8,574 nt of DNA from an uncultured beta proteobacterium (lineage in GTDB: Bacteria > Pseudomonadota > Gammaproteobacteria > Burkholderiales > Rhodocyclaceae). Position 1 is the first letter of the stretch; the number at the start of each line of letters is the position of its first letter. Below, in pieces: positions 1-6,976 of the stretch. The DNA is taken from NCBI GenBank assembly GCA_903932755.1, contig CAIZHL010000299.1:1-8574 (forward strand), written 5' to 3'. The notes under the pieces were generated by a model. The model was not told the DNA's origin. It saw only the letters and a program-made list of their open reading frames with translations, and did no database searches. The position numbers were made by a program, and so were the translations under genes.

Positions 1-99
1 CAGCAGGCTAGCCGATTCGAGGGCATCGGCGACGACGATCTCACAGGTGGGCCAGCGCTCGGCGTATTCGGGCGAGGGAGCGCGTACCATGACCCGCAC
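1..99 (-). pseudogene. Fragment of a probable NAD(P)-binding / epimerase-like protein
   Basis: From base 99 down to base 1 the minus strand is open for 33 codons in a frame different from rmuC. It reads VRVMVRAPSPEYAERW, then PTCEIVVADALESASLL. This resembles the second beta-strand region of Rossmann-fold NAD(P)-binding proteins of the atypical SDR/NmrA/NDUFA9 type, where a basic VRVLVR-like strand is followed by an acidic, hydrophobic strand ending in GD/AD plus 'L..ASL'. No start codon or GxxGxxG motif is present on the upstream side, because the sequence there is rmuC. The fragment therefore looks like the interior of another gene joined to rmuC. It could be a real deletion junction, a misassembly, or a chance resemblance. 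The match is from memory of the family, over only 33 residues. Confidence 0.4.
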
Positions 100-506
100 G
101 CCACCAGTTCGCCGATCGCCAGCTGACGCTTGTCGAGATCGGTCTTCGCCGAGGCCAGCGCAGCCGCCTGCTGCGCCTCCAGCGTGGCGCGGGCGAGTTC
201 GAGGAAGGACTGGTTGTTCTTCGCCAGCGCGTCGGAAGAAATGACCTTGAAGGCGTCGGCGAAGCTGTCGCGCGCGGCTTCCAGCGTGGCCTGGCGCTCG
301 GCGAACAGGGCCTGGTCCTTTTCCAGTTCGGTTTGCAGGGTGGCGCACCGTATCGCCAGCGCCGACTTTTCATCGCGCAGCGCCGCCAGAGCGCTTTCCT
401 GAGCGGCTAGCCGCGCCTGCGCTTCCTTCAGGCGCGCGGCGAACACGACGGCGACCAGACCACCGCCGAGCAGAAGTCCAACTAGCAGTGCAATGCCGAT
501 TTCCAT
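3..506 (-). CDS. rmuC: DNA recombination protein RmuC, N-terminal part only
   Basis: RmuC is a putative membrane-anchored nuclease-fold protein that limits recombination at inverted repeats. The ATG is at 506. Residues 4-22 form one hydrophobic helix (GIALLVGLLLGGGLVAVVF), followed by a long charged, Ala/Glu/Leu-rich coiled coil (about 24-75). Then come the family-typical blocks around SFADAFKVISSDALAKNNQ and FLELARATLE, ending in DLDKRQLAIGELVA near residue 136. The usual continuation (KPLRESL and so on) and the whole RmuC catalytic-like domain are missing. Full-length family members are about 400-500 residues. From base 99 downward this frame stays open to the window edge but codes a Pro/Ser-rich string unlike RmuC, while a second frame gives an epimerase-like sequence. 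The gene is thus truncated or misjoined, beyond being cut by the window edge. It starts 68 nt after the Hsp15 gene, and its ribosome-binding site is weak. Confidence 0.75.
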   Translation of the reverse strand, partial: MEIGIALLVGLLLGGGLVAVVFAARLKEAQARLAAQESALAALRDEKSALAIRCATLQTELEKDQALFAERQATLEAARDSFADAFKVISSDALAKNNQSFLELARATLEAQQAAALASAKTDLDKRQLAIGELVACGSWYALPRPNTPSAGPPVRSSSPMPSNRLAC

Positions 507-574
507 GCCGCGTTCAATCCCGATTCACTATTGGAAGCAAGAGTATCACCCCTGGCTGGCTCACCAGACGAGCC

Positions 575-964
575 CTACTCGTTGAAGCCGCGGATCAGCC
601 GGCCCGATTTCTTGGTCGGCCGGCCCTTCAGGTCGGCGCCCGGCGTCGGCGCCAGGCGGCGGATTTCCTCCTGCCGCAGGCGGCGCGCCACGCTTTCCGC
701 CGTCTCTTCATAAAGCAGCCGGGCTTCCGGCGCGGGGCGACGCTGTCCGTTCAAGCCGCGCACGATGACCGTCCAGCGCAGTTCGCCGGCGACGATGTCG
801 ATCTCGTCGCCCGGTTTCACTTCACGCGCCGGCTTGACCGTCTGTCCGTTCCATCTGGCCTTGCCGCCATCCACCGCGGCGGCGGCCAGGCTGCGCGTCT
901 TGAAGAAGCGCGCGGCCCAAAGCCATTTGTCGATGCGCTGCCGCGCGGCCGACTCGTCATTCAT
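575..964 (-). CDS. hslR: Hsp15-type S4-domain RNA-binding heat-shock protein
   Basis: This 129-residue protein belongs to the Hsp15 (HslR) family. In E. coli, Hsp15 binds free 50S subunits that still carry a nascent-chain tRNA and helps rescue stalled ribosomes. The S4 RNA-binding domain spans about residues 9-70. It opens with RIDKWLWAARFFKTRSLA, continues with the GKARWNGQTVKPAREV segment, and closes with the typical PGDEIDI turn. A basic C-terminal tail (KGRPTKKSGRLI) matches the family and probably contacts rRNA. The length is normal (E. coli Hsp15 is 133). The ATG at 964 starts immediately before the S4 domain. No good Shine-Dalgarno sequence is visible, and the gene begins 36 nt after the MaoC-type gene, so it may be translated from a shared transcript. 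No heat-shock promoter was recognised. Confidence 0.93.
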   Translation of the reverse strand: MNDESAARQRIDKWLWAARFFKTRSLAAAAVDGGKARWNGQTVKPAREVKPGDEIDIVAGELRWTVIVRGLNGQRRPAPEARLLYEETAESVARRLRQEEIRRLAPTPGADLKGRPTKKSGRLIRGFNE

Positions 965-1000
965 GAATCGGGCGACCCGGCGCGGCGGCCCGGAGGAAAA

Positions 1001-1450
1001 CTATTTCGCCGCCTCTTCGCGCTTGCGGCGCGAGGTAGTCATCACCACCGCCTCGCCGTCGATGACCACCTTGCCCTGTACCGTGCAAACGGTGTCGAGC
1101 ACCACGCGGCACTTTTCGCTGAGGACTTCCTTGACCGTGACCCGGGCATGCACGGTGTCGCCGATGCGCACCGGGGCGCGAAAGCGCAGCGACTGGCTCA
1201 GGTACACCACGCCCGGCCCCGGCAACTGGTTGCCGAGCACCGCGGAAAGCAGGCTGGCGCTGAGCATGCCGTGGGCGATGCGGCCGCCGAAGGGCGTCGT
1301 CCGCGCGTATTCCTCGTCCATGTGCATCGAATTGAAATCGGTGGACACGCCGGCGAAGAGGACGATGTCGGCATCGGTGATGGTTTTGGTGGTTTCGGCA
1401 CTGAGGCCGACCACCACGTCTTCTATGTCATAGCCGTTGCGGGGATTCAT
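1001..1450 (-). CDS. MaoC-type (R)-specific enoyl-CoA hydratase
   Basis: This 149-residue single hot-dog-fold protein resembles (R)-specific enoyl-CoA hydratases (PhaJ/MaoC-like). They hydrate trans-2-enoyl-CoA to (R)-3-hydroxyacyl-CoA and can link fatty-acid oxidation to polyhydroxyalkanoate precursors. The catalytic segment is GVSTDFNSMHMDEEYA, with the Asp38/His43 dyad in the D-x4-H arrangement. It is followed by the conserved GGRIAHGMLSASLLS (about 55-69), which lines the active site. The later strands YLSQSLRFRAPVRIGDTV and VTVKEVLSEK are typical of the family. The length equals that of single-domain hydratases. A good ribosome-binding site (AGAAAGGA, five nt before the ATG) supports the start. 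A basic, Lys/Arg/Glu-rich tail ends the protein. No other PHA or fatty-acid gene lies in the window, so the true acyl-CoA substrate is unknown. Dehydratase or thioesterase-like roles remain possible. Confidence 0.88.
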   Translation of the reverse strand: MNPRNGYDIEDVVVGLSAETTKTITDADIVLFAGVSTDFNSMHMDEEYARTTPFGGRIAHGMLSASLLSAVLGNQLPGPGVVYLSQSLRFRAPVRIGDTVHARVTVKEVLSEKCRVVLDTVCTVQGKVVIDGEAVVMTTSRRKREEAAK

Positions 1451-1455
1451 CGGGT

Positions 1456-1463
1456 TCCTTTCT
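1456..1463 (-). promoter_or_regulatory. Shine-Dalgarno site of the MaoC-type gene
   Basis: AGAAAGGA ends five nt before the ATG at 1450. It is one of only two strong ribosome-binding sites in the window and fixes the start of the hydratase gene. It suggests the gene is translated independently of the CZB gene 60 nt upstream. Confidence 0.7.
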
Positions 1464-1510
1464 GGAGGTTGGATAAGTCGGCGCGGGAAACCGCAGGCCC
1501 GCGGGCCGGT

Positions 1511-1876
1511 TCATGCCGCCGCTTGAAGTTCGGCCTTGAGTTGCACCAGCAAGTCCTCGATTTTTTCCGAGAGTGCGAGATAGGCAACGATGGCCGGGTC
1601 GGTCATTTCGAGGATTCCGCCCTGCCGGATTTCGTCCGCGATTGCCTTCGACTGGCGGTGGAATTCCTCGTGGATCGGCAGGAGTCTGGCGGCGGCCGCG
1701 GAGCCGGCCAGTGCGGCCGCATTGTCCGCCAGCCATTTGCCCAGGCTGCAATGCGCGGCATCGCCGATCGGCTGGGTATCGTAGTCCCTGCCCTGCACGC
1801 TTCCCAGCGCCAGGTGGAACTTCATTTTCCAGGCGCGATGCATGGTCAGGGCATTGTCAAAATCGAAGGCTTGCAT
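1511..1876 (-). CDS. Stand-alone CZB (chemoreceptor zinc-binding) domain protein
   Basis: This 121-residue soluble, helical protein consists almost entirely of a CZB domain. The CZB zinc-binding pattern is present: His13 in the first helix (MHRAWKMKFHLAL), Cys43 in HCSLGKW, and the His69/His73 pair in IHEEFHRQ. CZB domains are usually found at the C-terminus of cytoplasmic chemoreceptors or diguanylate cyclases, where the Zn-thiolate centre senses zinc, pH or oxidants. Here there is no methyl-accepting, GGDEF or membrane part. The reading frame stays open far upstream through the FeoB gene in a wrong frame. The ATG at 1876 was chosen because homology begins there (MQAFDFDNALTMHRAW). The ribosome-binding site is weak (GCGAGAA). 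The gene follows FeoB after 92 nt, so a link with metal handling is possible but unproven. Confidence 0.85.
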   Translation of the reverse strand: MQAFDFDNALTMHRAWKMKFHLALGSVQGRDYDTQPIGDAAHCSLGKWLADNAAALAGSAAAARLLPIHEEFHRQSKAIADEIRQGGILEMTDPAIVAYLALSEKIEDLLVQLKAELQAAA

Positions 1877-1968
1877 GGCCGCGTTCTCGCTGTCGTCAGG
1901 AACGGAAATTCTACCCCTCGCGGCGGGGAATATCCGTTTCGAATGAACCGCCCTGCGCCCGCCGGCCT

Positions 1969-4011
1969 TCAGCCGCCGGGCATGCGCAGTCCGCCGAAGA
2001 CCAGCCGCGCGGCGCCGGCCAGCAGCAGCGCGACGGCAACCGACAAGGCCACCGAGAACCATGCATCGCGGCGGCCGACGGTGCGCAGCATGACGGCGAA
2101 GGTTGAAATGCAGGGCACGTAGAAGCTCAGGAAGACCAGCAGGGTGATCATCTGCGCCGGATCGAGCAGGCGGTCGATTTCCTGGGTGCCCAGCGCCTGG
2201 TAGATCATCACCAGCGACAGCTCCTTGCGCAGCACGCCGAACAGGATCGGTACGCCCAGGGCCAGCGGCAGGCCCAGCCACCAGACCGTGACCGGCGTCA
2301 GCAGGGTATTCACGACGACATCCGCGCCGACATGGGCGAGCAATGCCAGCACCACACTGCCGCCGACCAACAGCGGCGTGACGATGGTCAGGATGTCGCT
2401 GGTGCGCGCCCAGGTTTCCCTCAGCAGCGGGCGCCAGGCCGGCAGCGCATAGGCCGGGATTTCCTGCACCCGGCCGGGCCCCAGTTCGCGCTTGTGCCGC
2501 GACAGCAGGCGGCCCATGACGGCTATCAGGATCAGGGTCAGGGCGAACATGCCGAACACGCCGGCCGCGCCGAGATACTTGCCGGCGACGGCGAGGATGA
2601 TCGCGGAGCGCGCCGAGCAGGGCACGAAGGTGATCAGCACCGAGGCGATCACCCGTTCGCGGCCGCGGGTGGTTTTGGCGACGCCCGAGATCGCCGGCAC
2701 ATTGCAGCCGAGGCCGAGCAGGAAAGGAACGGCAACACCGCCATGGAGGCCGATCTGGTGGAAGCCGCGGTCGACGACGAAGGCGATGCGCTGCATCAGT
2801 CCCGCCTGTTCCAGGCTGACCAGCAGCAGCACCAGCGGAATCATGTAGGGCACCACGATCCCGGTCAGGCCGAGCAGACCGTCGAGCACGGCGCGCCCGA
2901 CCACGCCCGCGGTCGATTGCGGCTGCCAGCCGGCGAAGGCGGCGGCAAGCTGCACCGTGGTCATGGCATCGATCCAGGTGCTGATCTCGAAGACGACGAA
3001 CAGCACCGCGGCGAACACGGCAAGGCAGCCGATCAGGCCCCACTGCGGATGCAGGAAGAGTTCGTCGAGCCAGAAACGCCAACCCTTCGCTTCGCCCGGC
3101 GAACCCCAGCGCTGGGCGGCTTCGGCGAGGCTGGCGGCACGGTGGTGGCGGTCGGCGTGCAGTTCTTCCGCAAGGCGTCGCGGCAGGCTTGCCCCGGCCT
3201 CGTCGCGCAGGACGCGCAGCTCGGGCAGGATCCCGGGGAAATGCTGGCACAGCTCGTCCTCGATGAAGCCGTCGGCCGCGGCAAACTGCTGCAGCAGCAT
3301 GGGATGCGGCAGGCGGAAGGCGGCATGGATCTCGGGCCGGTTGAGCGCGGCGGAAAGCGGGCCGAGGCTCTGCGCGATATGTCCGCTCGGCGGCTGCGGC
3401 AACGGACAGGCCGCCACGCGCGCGGCGTTGGCCGCCCTTTCGAACAGAAGCGTGAGGCCCTGCCCCATCAGCGCCACGGTCGGCACCACGGGCATGCCGA
3501 GCAGTTGTTCGAGGGCCCTGGCGTTGACGTAAAGGCCCTTCTTCGCCGCCTCGTCCATGTGGTTCAGCGCCAGTACGATGGGGCGTCCGAGCAGGCTCAG
3601 TTCCAGCGTGAGTTCGAGGTGGCTTTGCAGGTTGCCGGCATCGGCCACCTGGATGATCAGGTCGGGCGGCGCAAACGGTGTCGGCGGCCCCTGGCGCTCG
3701 TGCGCCGAGACGACGGGTCGCTCGTCGCCCCAGAGCAGGTATTTCAGCGTCGTGAGATCGTCGCCGGCGAGGTGGTGAAAGGACCGGATGGAGGGCAGGT
3801 CGACCACGCTGGCTTCGTCGAAGCCGATCTGCACCGTGCATTCGCGGTAGGTCCCATGCGTGCCGGCCAGCTCGCCGCGCTGCGGCGCCGTGCTCGATAC
3901 TGCCTCGAACAATGTCGTCTTGCCACCGCCGGGCAGGCCGACCAGCGCGATGCACAGGCGCCGGTCACCACGAAACAGCGGTTTGTGCAGCGGGACCCTG
4001 GCTTCGGTCAC
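1969..4011 (-). CDS. feoB: Divergent FeoB-family ferrous iron transporter (GTPase plus permease)
   Basis: This 680-residue protein has the FeoB layout: an N-terminal cytoplasmic G domain (about 19-195), a hydrophilic helical linker (about 196-320), and a polytopic membrane part (about 325-672). Membrane signatures of the Fe(II) permease are clear: GLGCNVPAISG (433-443), VPCSARSAII (463-472), FGVLRKELSL (591-600) and YVPCISTFA (631-639). The G domain is atypical. G1 reads GLPGGGKTT instead of GNPNSGKTT, G3 reads DLPS instead of DLPG, and the G5 region PVVPTVALMGQGL lacks the usual SA. G4 NHMD (150-153) is kept. The start is GTG at 4011, overlapping the upstream stop as GTGA, so translational coupling is likely. 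No FeoA or FeoC gene is in the window. Nucleotide hydrolysis may be altered, and the transported metal is assumed from the family. Confidence 0.9.
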   Translation of the reverse strand: MTEARVPLHKPLFRGDRRLCIALVGLPGGGKTTLFEAVSSTAPQRGELAGTHGTYRECTVQIGFDEASVVDLPSIRSFHHLAGDDLTTLKYLLWGDERPVVSAHERQGPPTPFAPPDLIIQVADAGNLQSHLELTLELSLLGRPIVLALNHMDEAAKKGLYVNARALEQLLGMPVVPTVALMGQGLTLLFERAANAARVAACPLPQPPSGHIAQSLGPLSAALNRPEIHAAFRLPHPMLLQQFAAADGFIEDELCQHFPGILPELRVLRDEAGASLPRRLAEELHADRHHRAASLAEAAQRWGSPGEAKGWRFWLDELFLHPQWGLIGCLAVFAAVLFVVFEISTWIDAMTTVQLAAAFAGWQPQSTAGVVGRAVLDGLLGLTGIVVPYMIPLVLLLVSLEQAGLMQRIAFVVDRGFHQIGLHGGVAVPFLLGLGCNVPAISGVAKTTRGRERVIASVLITFVPCSARSAIILAVAGKYLGAAGVFGMFALTLILIAVMGRLLSRHKRELGPGRVQEIPAYALPAWRPLLRETWARTSDILTIVTPLLVGGSVVLALLAHVGADVVVNTLLTPVTVWWLGLPLALGVPILFGVLRKELSLVMIYQALGTQEIDRLLDPAQMITLLVFLSFYVPCISTFAVMLRTVGRRDAWFSVALSVAVALLLAGAARLVFGGLRMPGG

Positions 4012-5897
4012 AGCCGGTATTCGAGCTGCAGGCGCGACTGCAGCCGCTTCGCCTGCTTGAAGGCCTCCTTGAGTACCTGCCGGTCCAGTTCATTGAGCTT
4101 GTCGGGGTCGACGCGGTTCTCGCCGCCGGGCGGGGTGCCCGCGCGCTGGTTGCGCAGGCGCAATTGCTGGATGAAGAAAAAGCCTTCAATCATCGCGTTG
4201 ATGTCGTCACTGCCAAGTAGCGATTTCGCCGCTGCCGCGCGCAGCCGTTCCACGGTGTTGCTGTGCGGGATGCCGTGGGCCAACGCGATGATGCGCGCCG
4301 CATCGACAAACAGACGGGCGCCGAAAGCCTTGAGGTCGAGGGTATGCGGAAAATCCGCATTGTTGTCGAAGGCGAAATCACGGATCATGCCCAGCGGCGG
4401 CGCCACCTTCACGGCGTTCTCCGCCATGAAGCGGAGGAACAGATTGGCGTTCGCCGTCGCTTCGAGCAGCCACGCGCTCAAGGCCTTGGCCAGGGCTTCG
4501 TTGCCATACAGGGCGCGGAAATCGAAGAAGATCGTGGCGTTGAGCAGCGCCTCCGGCTCCGGCTTGCGGATCCAATGCGTGAAACGCTCCTGCCACTCGT
4601 CCTGGCTCAGGCACCACGACGGGTTGCTGGCCATGATGTTGCCCTTGCACAGGGGGAAGCCGCAACGGGCCAGGCCTTCATTCACTTCGCGCGCAAAGTC
4701 GAGGAAACGCTGCCGCAAGGCATCGAGGCCGGCCGCGTCGGAGCAGGCGAAGATGATTCCGTTGTCCTGGTCGGTGCTGAAGGTCTGTTCGTCGCGCCCT
4801 TCCGAGCCGAAGGCCAGCCAGGCCCAGTCGAGGCCGTGCAGATCGTGATGCGCCAGGCTGATCTCGATCACGCGCCGTGTCAGGCTGTCGTTCAGTCCGG
4901 AAATGAACTGGGTCAGCTTTTCGGCGCTGACGCCCTGGCTCAGCATGTTGAGGCAGAGGCGGCGTACGTCGCCGGCGGCCCGGCTGAGGGCGTCGATATC
5001 GGCCGCGGCCTCGATTACCTTGCGCACGTTGCGCAGGCCGATGCGCTGCATGGCGAACAGGTCGCGCTCGGAGACCACGCCGACCACCTTGTCCTCGCCA
5101 TCGAGGATCACCAGATGCCGGATCCGGTGCATCGCCATCGCCAGCATCGCGTCATAGGCCGTGCTGCTGGCACTAATGGTGGCCGGCGGCGCGGTCATCA
5201 CCTGCTCGATGGGGGATGCGGTCGGATGATCCGGAATCACCACGCGGCGCAGGGCATCGCTTTGGGTAAAAATGCCCAGCGGCCGGTTTTCGGCGTCGAC
5301 CACCACCACGGAGCCGACCTTCGCCGTCACCAGGGTCTCCATCGACGTCTTGATGGATGTCTGCGGCGTGACACTGACGACCTTGGCCCGCAGGAAGCTG
5401 GAAAGCTGCGCGTTGATCGACTGCTGGTCGGAATTGCGCTGACCGAACTGGATTTCTATCTGGTGCCGCGCTTCATCGAGCAGGCCGGCAACGTGGTCGA
5501 GGACGAAGCGATTGAATTCACAACTGGAGAGCAGCAAAGTGGAAAAGTCGGCGCTGGCGAGACGCCAAACGCGCACCTCACCCACGGCGCTGTAGACATT
5601 GATCGCGGGCCGCTTCGCCGCCACGGCGGCAAGGGGAAAGCTCTGCCCCGGCTCAAGATCGTAGAGCGGTTGGTCGGTCAGATTGACGTCGCCCGCGAGC
5701 CGCGCCTGCACCCTGCCCGACTCGATGATGAACAGGTCCGGCGGCATGTCGGTCGGCGTCAGGATGAAGCTGCCGTCGCTGGCATCGTGCGGCGTCAGGC
5801 TGGCAACCAGCCCGTCGAGGGCGAATGCGCCCATGTCCCTGAACGGGGCGTGCCTGCGCAAAAAAGCGAGGAGTTCCCCGCGGGATTCAGAAGCCAT
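4008..5897 (-). CDS. cNMP-like/CBS/DUF294 nucleotidyltransferase-like signalling protein
   Basis: This 629-residue soluble protein has, in order: a cyclic-nucleotide-binding-like beta-roll (about 15-140), two CBS motifs (about 165-220 and 228-285), a DUF294 (GlnD-like) nucleotidyltransferase domain (about 320-460), and the DUF294 C-terminal helical domain (about 475-625). The catalytic signature GSEGRDEQTFSTDQDNG sits at 364-380. Gly364/Ser365 and Asp376/Asp378 match the polymerase-beta-fold G-S...D-x-D pattern, so metal-dependent nucleotidyl transfer is plausible. CBS pairs usually bind adenosyl nucleotides. The cNMP pocket is not canonical: the usual FGE element is replaced by GQSFPLAAV, although R96-x-A98 is retained. 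The ATG at 5897 has a good AAGGA six nt upstream. The gene is 15 nt after its short paralogue and overlaps FeoB. The reaction and target are unknown; GlnD-like uridylylation is only an analogy. Confidence 0.9.
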   Translation of the reverse strand: MASESRGELLAFLRRHAPFRDMGAFALDGLVASLTPHDASDGSFILTPTDMPPDLFIIESGRVQARLAGDVNLTDQPLYDLEPGQSFPLAAVAAKRPAINVYSAVGEVRVWRLASADFSTLLLSSCEFNRFVLDHVAGLLDEARHQIEIQFGQRNSDQQSINAQLSSFLRAKVVSVTPQTSIKTSMETLVTAKVGSVVVVDAENRPLGIFTQSDALRRVVIPDHPTASPIEQVMTAPPATISASSTAYDAMLAMAMHRIRHLVILDGEDKVVGVVSERDLFAMQRIGLRNVRKVIEAAADIDALSRAAGDVRRLCLNMLSQGVSAEKLTQFISGLNDSLTRRVIEISLAHHDLHGLDWAWLAFGSEGRDEQTFSTDQDNGIIFACSDAAGLDALRQRFLDFAREVNEGLARCGFPLCKGNIMASNPSWCLSQDEWQERFTHWIRKPEPEALLNATIFFDFRALYGNEALAKALSAWLLEATANANLFLRFMAENAVKVAPPLGMIRDFAFDNNADFPHTLDLKAFGARLFVDAARIIALAHGIPHSNTVERLRAAAAKSLLGSDDINAMIEGFFFIQQLRLRNQRAGTPPGGENRVDPDKLNELDRQVLKEAFKQAKRLQSRLQLEYRL

Positions 5898-5903
5898 GGT
5901 GTG

Positions 5904-5908
5904 TCCTT
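5904..5908 (-). promoter_or_regulatory. Shine-Dalgarno site of the long nucleotidyltransferase gene
   Basis: AAGGA lies six nt before the ATG at 5897, within the 15-nt gap after the upstream paralogue's stop. It settles the start at 5897 and shows that this gene, unlike the two genes flanking it, has its own strong translation signal. Confidence 0.7.
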
Positions 5909-5912
5909 GATG

Positions 5913-6974
5913 TCATGTATCCATTTGGAACCGGGTTTTCAGTCTTTGCTGCAACGCGCGTGCCTGGCGCAAGGCTTCGAGCAGAACACGGCGGTCGAAT
6001 TCGTTCATGTCCTGCGGCGCAAGCTGGTTGGCTGCCGTGCCGTCGCCGGCGGCCTGAACCGCGAAACGTATGCCCTGCAGGGCATGGAACGCGTGCACCG
6101 CCGCCTCCGCGTCGCTGACCGGCATTATCCCATCCGCCGCCATTCGCTGCAGCCGCGCTGCGGTGGAAGTTTCGACGGCACCGGCGCCCAGCGCCATGAT
6201 GCGCGCGGCATCGACAAATAACCGTGAGCCGTACTTCTTCAGGTCGATCGTGCCGCCGCTGCCCCCGTCGGTGACGAAATCGCGCAAGCGCCCCAGCGGA
6301 GGCGAGGCCGCCAGCGCGTTGGCGGTCATCATGCGCAGGAATATCTCGTTGCCGCGCGTCAGCTCCGCCAGGGCGCTGCGCAGCCCGGTCGCCAGTTCGC
6401 CGGCACCGGCCAGCGGCCGGAAATCAAAAAAAATCGACGCGTTGAGCAGCGCCTCCGGTTCAGGGGTGCGCACCCAGGTGGCGAAACTTTCCAGCCACTC
6501 GGACTGCGACAGGCACCAGCGCGGGTTGCCGGCCATGACCTCGCCGTCGCACAGCGGAAAGCCGCACTCTGCCAGCGCCTCGTTCGCCGCGCGGGCGAAG
6601 GGCAGGAACAGTTCGCGCAGGTCGCGCGCCTCGCCGTCGTCGCAGGCCGAGAACACCAGCCCGTTGTCCTGGTCGGTGGCCAGGGTCTGCTCCAGGCGCC
6701 CCTCGGAACCGAGGCCGAGCCAGCACCAGCGTGCCGCCGGCAGGCGAAAGCGCCGCTCCAGCACTGCCAGTATGCGTACCAGGATCGTATCGTTGAGGCG
6801 GGAAAGGACGCCGGTGACCAGCGCCGCCCCAGCCGCCTCGCGGTGCAGGGCGATCGCCACCTGCCGCGCCTCGGCGGCACAGGATGCCAGCGCCGCGACA
6901 TCAGGCGCAGCTGCGGTGCGGGCGGCGCAGGCGGCGATCGCACCCGAGTGGGGAAGAATTTCGCTGTCGGCCAC
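5913..6974 (-). CDS. Short DUF294 nucleotidyltransferase-like protein without sensor domains
   Basis: This protein has 353 residues if read from the GTG at 6974. It is a paralogue of the next gene but consists only of a helical lead (about 1-80), the GlnD-like nucleotidyltransferase core and the DUF294 C-terminal domain. The catalytic signature GSEGRLEQTLATDQDNG is at 89-105, with Gly89/Ser90 and Asp101/Asp103 intact. The block GEVMAGNPRWCLSQSEW matches GNIMASNPSWCLSQDEW in the longer protein, and PEPEALLNASIFFDFR is almost identical. The cNMP-like and CBS regions are absent. The open frame extends further upstream through the exonuclease gene, but residues there look like a shadow frame. GTG at 6974 lies 2 nt after the exonuclease stop. 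A TTG at 6980 overlapping that stop is an alternative. No Shine-Dalgarno is evident, so coupled translation is likely. It may form a heteromer with the long paralogue. Confidence 0.85.
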   Translation of the reverse strand: MADSEILPHSGAIAACAARTAAAPDVAALASCAAEARQVAIALHREAAGAALVTGVLSRLNDTILVRILAVLERRFRLPAARWCWLGLGSEGRLEQTLATDQDNGLVFSACDDGEARDLRELFLPFARAANEALAECGFPLCDGEVMAGNPRWCLSQSEWLESFATWVRTPEPEALLNASIFFDFRPLAGAGELATGLRSALAELTRGNEIFLRMMTANALAASPPLGRLRDFVTDGGSGGTIDLKKYGSRLFVDAARIMALGAGAVETSTAARLQRMAADGIMPVSDAEAAVHAFHALQGIRFAVQAAGDGTAANQLAPQDMNEFDRRVLLEALRQARALQQRLKTRFQMDT

Positions 6975-6976
6975 GT

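Noticed and set aside
558..574. Stem-loop right after the Hsp15 stop (GGCTC/GAGCC, 7-nt loop) as a terminator
   Set aside because: The stem has only five pairs and no T run follows on the minus strand.
1496..1507. Perfect 12-base palindrome GGCCCGCGGGCC between the CZB and MaoC-type genes
   Set aside because: Such G/C palindromes are expected by chance in high-GC DNA. There is no second copy, no T tract and no operator family that I recognise.
1908..1913. TAGAAT as a -10 promoter box before the CZB gene
   Set aside because: A good -10 hexamer lies about 32 nt before the start, but 16-18 nt upstream there is only CGGATA-like sequence and no credible -35 box. It is not strong enough to call.
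488..2122. Open frame of 544 codons on the plus strand
   Set aside because: It crosses four well-supported minus-strand genes and their gaps. It has no recognisable domain.
1877..3955. N-terminal extension of the CZB frame back through FeoB
   Set aside because: The upstream part is Arg/Ala/Pro-rich and lies in a shifted frame of the FeoB gene. CZB homology starts only at the ATG at 1876.
2332..4848. Very long open frame (838 codons) on the plus strand
   Set aside because: It lies antisense to FeoB and the long nucleotidyltransferase, whose motifs are unmistakable. Its product is His/Arg/Gln-rich with no domain, as expected from a shadow frame in high-GC coding DNA.
4263..6221. Open frame of 652 codons on the plus strand
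   Set aside because: It is antisense to the two DUF294 genes and has a low-complexity, His/Arg/Gly-rich composition typical of a shadow. No start signal or family motif is seen.
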